A stretch of 42,934 bases of DNA. Source: an uncultured Verrucomicrobia subdivision 3 bacterium. GTDB lineage: Bacteria > Verrucomicrobiota > Verrucomicrobiia > Limisphaerales > UBA11358. Every line of letters starts with the position of its first letter. The first letter of the stretch is position 1. The position numbers and the translations under genes are program-made. The stretch is from assembly GCA_903820285.1 (NCBI GenBank), contig CAIJGS010000162.1:1-42934 (forward strand). Direction: 5' to 3'. The notes under the pieces are model-generated. The model saw nothing but the letters and a program-made list of their open reading frames with translations. It searched no databases and was not told the DNA's origin. Positions 41,021 through 42,934 of the stretch are shown one piece after another.

Positions 41021-41056
41021 AAAATAAAAATTCCGGCCGGGAAGCCCGGCCGGAAT
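41021..41056 (-). terminator. Intrinsic terminator for the nucleotidyltransferase gene
   Basis: ATTCCGGCCGGG (41030-41041) and CCCGGCCGGAAT (41045-41056) form a 12-bp perfect stem with a three-base loop. Read on the minus strand it is followed by TTTTATTTTC. It lies 32 bases after the stop codon. Confidence 0.9.
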
Positions 41057-41087
41057 ATGCTGATATGATATTTTCTTTGGTGCCCGC

Positions 41088-41984
41088 TCAGGTCCAGAGC
41101 TTTTCCGGATATTCGCCGGCGGCGATCAACTTGCGGATATTTTCCACCACAAACGGACGGTCTTCGCGGTACGTCACGCCAAACCAGGAGGAGGTGGTGC
41201 GCAACACTTTGACATTGGCCTTGCCGGCCTGCACGAGATCATTGACCGTGCTCGGAATATAGCATTCGCTCTTTTCCGCCTTGCCGCTCTTTTCCAGGAA
41301 CGCCACAAAACTGCTGTTGAGCTGCGGAAAGAGGGCCGGGTTAAACGCCCACATGTTCATGGAAACCGATTCATTGCCGGTGAGCGGCGTCACTTTGCCC
41401 GCTGCATCCGTGTTCTTGGCGGCACCGCCGTCGGGCGTGATGGCCGTCAATTCCACCACCGTCTTGAGGCTGCCGGTTTCGTCCACCTGGCAGATCCCGC
41501 GTGCCACGCTGCCGAATTCGGACAGGGTATTGCGCAGGATGAACCCGACCATCGCGTAATCGCTGGTGCCACTGGTCAGGTGCTTGGCCAGCAGGCGGTA
41601 CGATTCTGCTCCGTAAAAGTCATCCGCATTGATCGCCGCAAACGGTTCGCGGATGGTGTCCGCCGCCATGAGAATGGCATGGCTGGTGCCCCAGGGCTTG
41701 GTGCGGCCGGGAGGCACGGTGAAGCCAGCCGGCAGCTTGTCCAGTTCCTGAAATACGTATTCCACGGCAATGCGCTTTTCAAAGCGGGTGCCGATCACTT
41801 CGCGGAAGGACTGCTCGATGTCCTTGCGGATCACAAACACCAGCTTGCCAAAACCGGCGCGGATGGCGTCATAGATGGAATAATCAATGATGGTCTCGCC
41901 GTTGGGGCCGACCGGGTCAATCTGTTTCAACCCGCCATAGCGGCTGCCCATGCCGGCGGCGAGAACGAGTAAAGTGGGTTTCAT
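41088..41984 (-). CDS. Sugar-phosphate nucleotidyltransferase family protein
   Basis: A 298-residue GT-A-fold nucleotidyltransferase. It starts at the ATG at 41984, two codons after a possible TTG start. The N-terminus KPTLLVLAAGMGSRYGGLKQ has the G-x-G-S-R-x-G-G-x-K nucleotide-binding loop, and PVGPNGETIIDYSIYDAIRA is the next conserved stretch. FAAINADDFYGAES includes the metal-binding Asp pair (AD-D), and LTGNESVSMNMWAFNPALFP is a typical later block. The family makes NDP-sugars from sugar 1-phosphates. Which sugar is unknown, and members of this subfamily are often annotated only as nucleotidyltransferase. It may supply the glycan genes upstream. Confidence 0.85.
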   Translation of the reverse strand: MKPTLLVLAAGMGSRYGGLKQIDPVGPNGETIIDYSIYDAIRAGFGKLVFVIRKDIEQSFREVIGTRFEKRIAVEYVFQELDKLPAGFTVPPGRTKPWGTSHAILMAADTIREPFAAINADDFYGAESYRLLAKHLTSGTSDYAMVGFILRNTLSEFGSVARGICQVDETGSLKTVVELTAITPDGGAAKNTDAAGKVTPLTGNESVSMNMWAFNPALFPQLNSSFVAFLEKSGKAEKSECYIPSTVNDLVQAGKANVKVLRTTSSWFGVTYREDRPFVVENIRKLIAAGEYPEKLWT

Positions 41985-42345
41985 TTGCAATTAGTTATTT
42001 GGTTATTTTCAACGGCGGTCGATTATCAACCGCACGCAAAGCAGGCTAGGCTGACCGCCGGAAATTGTCCAGCCGTCCCACCGTTACCGCCCTATTTTCA
42101 CGTCCCCAACGTACCGGTGCGAATGCTAGCCGTAGATACCACAAATGGGTGAGTCTGATCGCTTTATGGTCTTTTAATAATCCTTAAGCGGCACATAGAC
42201 AGTATGTTGAGGTGAAGTTGGTGGTCGGGTTCGGGGTATGCGGATGGGGTTTCCCGGCTGGCCGTTTAAAGTTGATTTTCACCCCCTTTGCCCTTAGGCT
42301 CCCTCTATCTCGATCGGCGCATGGTGCGTTGGCGAAACTTTTTTT
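41985..42345. other. Intergenic region of 361 bases, no gene seen
   Basis: This divergent gap lies between the nucleotidyltransferase (minus) and the zinc-ribbon gene (plus). It contains only short frames that I do not consider coding, no tRNA-like fold that I can see, and one candidate promoter at 42272-42300. The part near 42000-42070 has modest inverted repeats (GGCGGTC and GACCGCC at 42015-42060) of uncertain meaning. Confidence 0.4.
42272..42300 (+). promoter_or_regulatory. Candidate promoter for the zinc-ribbon gene
   Basis: TTGATT (42272-42277) and TAGGCT (42295-42300) are 17 bases apart, 45 bases before the ATG at 42346. The same TAGGCT -10 appears before glnS. The -10 is weak by the E. 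coli consensus. Confidence 0.3.
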
Positions 42346-42540
42346 ATGGCTGAAGGATACTGCGTTAAATGCAAGGCCAAGAAGGAAATCGTGGATGGCG
42401 TTGAAGAAACGATGAAGAACGGCCGCAAAGCCATCAAGGGCAAATGCCCCACCTGCGGCACCGTCATGTTCAAGATCCTCGGCAAGGCGGCTCCCGCCGC
42501 GCCCACCGCGCCCACCACGCCGCCACCGCCCACGGTTTGA
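42346..42540 (+). CDS. Small zinc-ribbon protein, DUF5679-like
   Basis: A 64-residue protein with two CxxC knuckles: C6 and C9 in GYCVKCKAKKEI, C34 and C37 in KGKCPTCGTVMFKILG. The four Cys are positioned for one zinc ion. The intervening TMKNGRKAIKGKCPTC resembles the short DUF5679 family, proteins of unknown function of this length. The C-terminus is an Ala/Pro/Thr-rich tail (APAAPTAPTTPPPPTV). The ATG is preceded by an A/T-rich run. It is followed after six bases by the nucleoside diphosphate kinase gene and probably shares its transcript. Confidence 0.78.
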   Translation: MAEGYCVKCKAKKEIVDGVEETMKNGRKAIKGKCPTCGTVMFKILGKAAPAAPTAPTTPPPPTV

Positions 42541-42546
42541 TTTTTT

Positions 42547-42934
42547 ATGTCATCACAGCTCGCTTACGTCATTGTAACCCCCTATTCACTGTACAAATCC
42601 AGGACCGGCGGCATTCTCAGCCGCCTCATCACCCGGACCGGTCTCGATCTGGCCGACTTGCGGATGTTCGCTCCCAGTGCCGAACTGGTGAAAGAATACG
42701 CGGATACCATCGTTTCCGCCCATGATACGCAGGATCGCAAGATTCAGGAACTGCTCCGGGACTATGTCCTCGAACACCTGTCCCCCGATCCCAAGACCGG
42801 CCGCCGCCGCCGCGTTATGGTGCTGCTCTTCCGCGGGGAAGACGCCGTCCGCAAGGTCCGCAACGTGGTTGGCAATCTGAGCCCGTCCCGCCGCGGTGGC
42901 GAAACCATCCGTGATACCTATAGCGACCTCATCA
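42547..42934 (+). CDS. ndk: Nucleoside diphosphate kinase, 5' part (cut by window edge)
   Basis: An open frame from the ATG at 42547 runs to the end of the window, about 129 residues. It starts MSSQLAYVIVTPYSLYKSRT and shows GGILSRLITRTGLDLADLRM, VMVLLFRGEDAVRKVRNVVG and SRRGGETIRDTYSDLI. The G-E-x-A-V-x-K-V-R...V-G...G-(T/E)-I-R-D core is that of nucleoside diphosphate kinases, which move gamma-phosphates between nucleotides through a phosphohistidine. The His active site lies beyond the window. The N-terminus is longer and less conserved than in the usual 140-residue NDK (TPYS in place of K-P-D), so a divergent family member is possible. Confidence 0.75.
   Translation, partial: MSSQLAYVIVTPYSLYKSRTGGILSRLITRTGLDLADLRMFAPSAELVKEYADTIVSAHDTQDRKIQELLRDYVLEHLSPDPKTGRRRRVMVLLFRGEDAVRKVRNVVGNLSPSRRGGETIRDTYSDLI

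Overview
The window reads as a chromosomal segment of a GC-rich, Gram-negative bacterium, most likely a Verrucomicrobiota (Pedosphaera/Limisphaerales-like). This is inferred from gene content, not from a marker gene: a prepilin-like protein with a C-terminal H-x(n)-ADGHV box, short secreted WxxGxW and proline-rich proteins, a bacterial GlnRS, System II cytochrome c maturation, a second stand-alone Rho, and start codons preceded by A/T-rich tracts rather than Shine-Dalgarno motifs. Almost everything looks like core chromosome. I see no rRNA, tRNA, IS element, prophage or CRISPR array.

Layout. 1-6.3 kb: 5' end of a ROK sugar kinase (minus), divergent EamA permease, heparinase-like lyase with a small membrane protein (minus), WxxGxW secreted protein, CysK, putative outer-membrane barrel. 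6.5-13.9 kb: short Rho, WYL regulator, secreted S9 peptidase, small hypothetical protein, then a second Rho with a long Pro/Ala-rich tail. 14-18.4 kb: duplicated-domain lipoprotein, ResB and CcsA, the last two overlapping (haem delivery for c-type cytochromes). 18.5-20.7 kb, minus: stand-alone receiver, two different peroxiredoxins, CDP-alcohol phosphatidyltransferase. 20.7-22 kb: PurE and beta-carbonic anhydrase. 22-24.8 kb: overlapping cassette of a lipoprotein, a glutathionylspermidine-synthase-like ATP-grasp ligase and a membrane-anchored double-DUF4178 protein. 24.8-30.7 kb: Kef-type antiporter (minus), GlnRS overlapping a zeta-toxin-like kinase, secreted protein, eroded nucleotidyltransferase pair, Tat-exported phosphatase. 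30.8-36.2 kb: xseA, xseB, dxs, a coiled-coil protein and NADP-dependent icd. 36.3-42.9 kb: small ORF plus acyltransferase, glycosyltransferase, prepilin-like protein, proline-rich and EF-hand secreted proteins, sugar-phosphate nucleotidyltransferase (all minus after the acyltransferase), then a zinc-ribbon protein and the 5' part of a nucleoside diphosphate kinase running off the end.

The best candidate for an under-described system is the three-gene cassette at 22084-24778. Its lipoprotein ends in a Gly-rich tail carrying an RGGFG motif that resembles the tail of E. coli YgiB, the partner of the ATP-grasp protein YgiC. This suggests a conserved ligase-tail relationship in a different lipoprotein scaffold, here joined to a DUF4178 membrane protein. 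Second is the pair of clearly different Rho factors about 4.3 kb apart. Third is a zeta-toxin-like kinase translationally coupled to glnS without an evident antitoxin.
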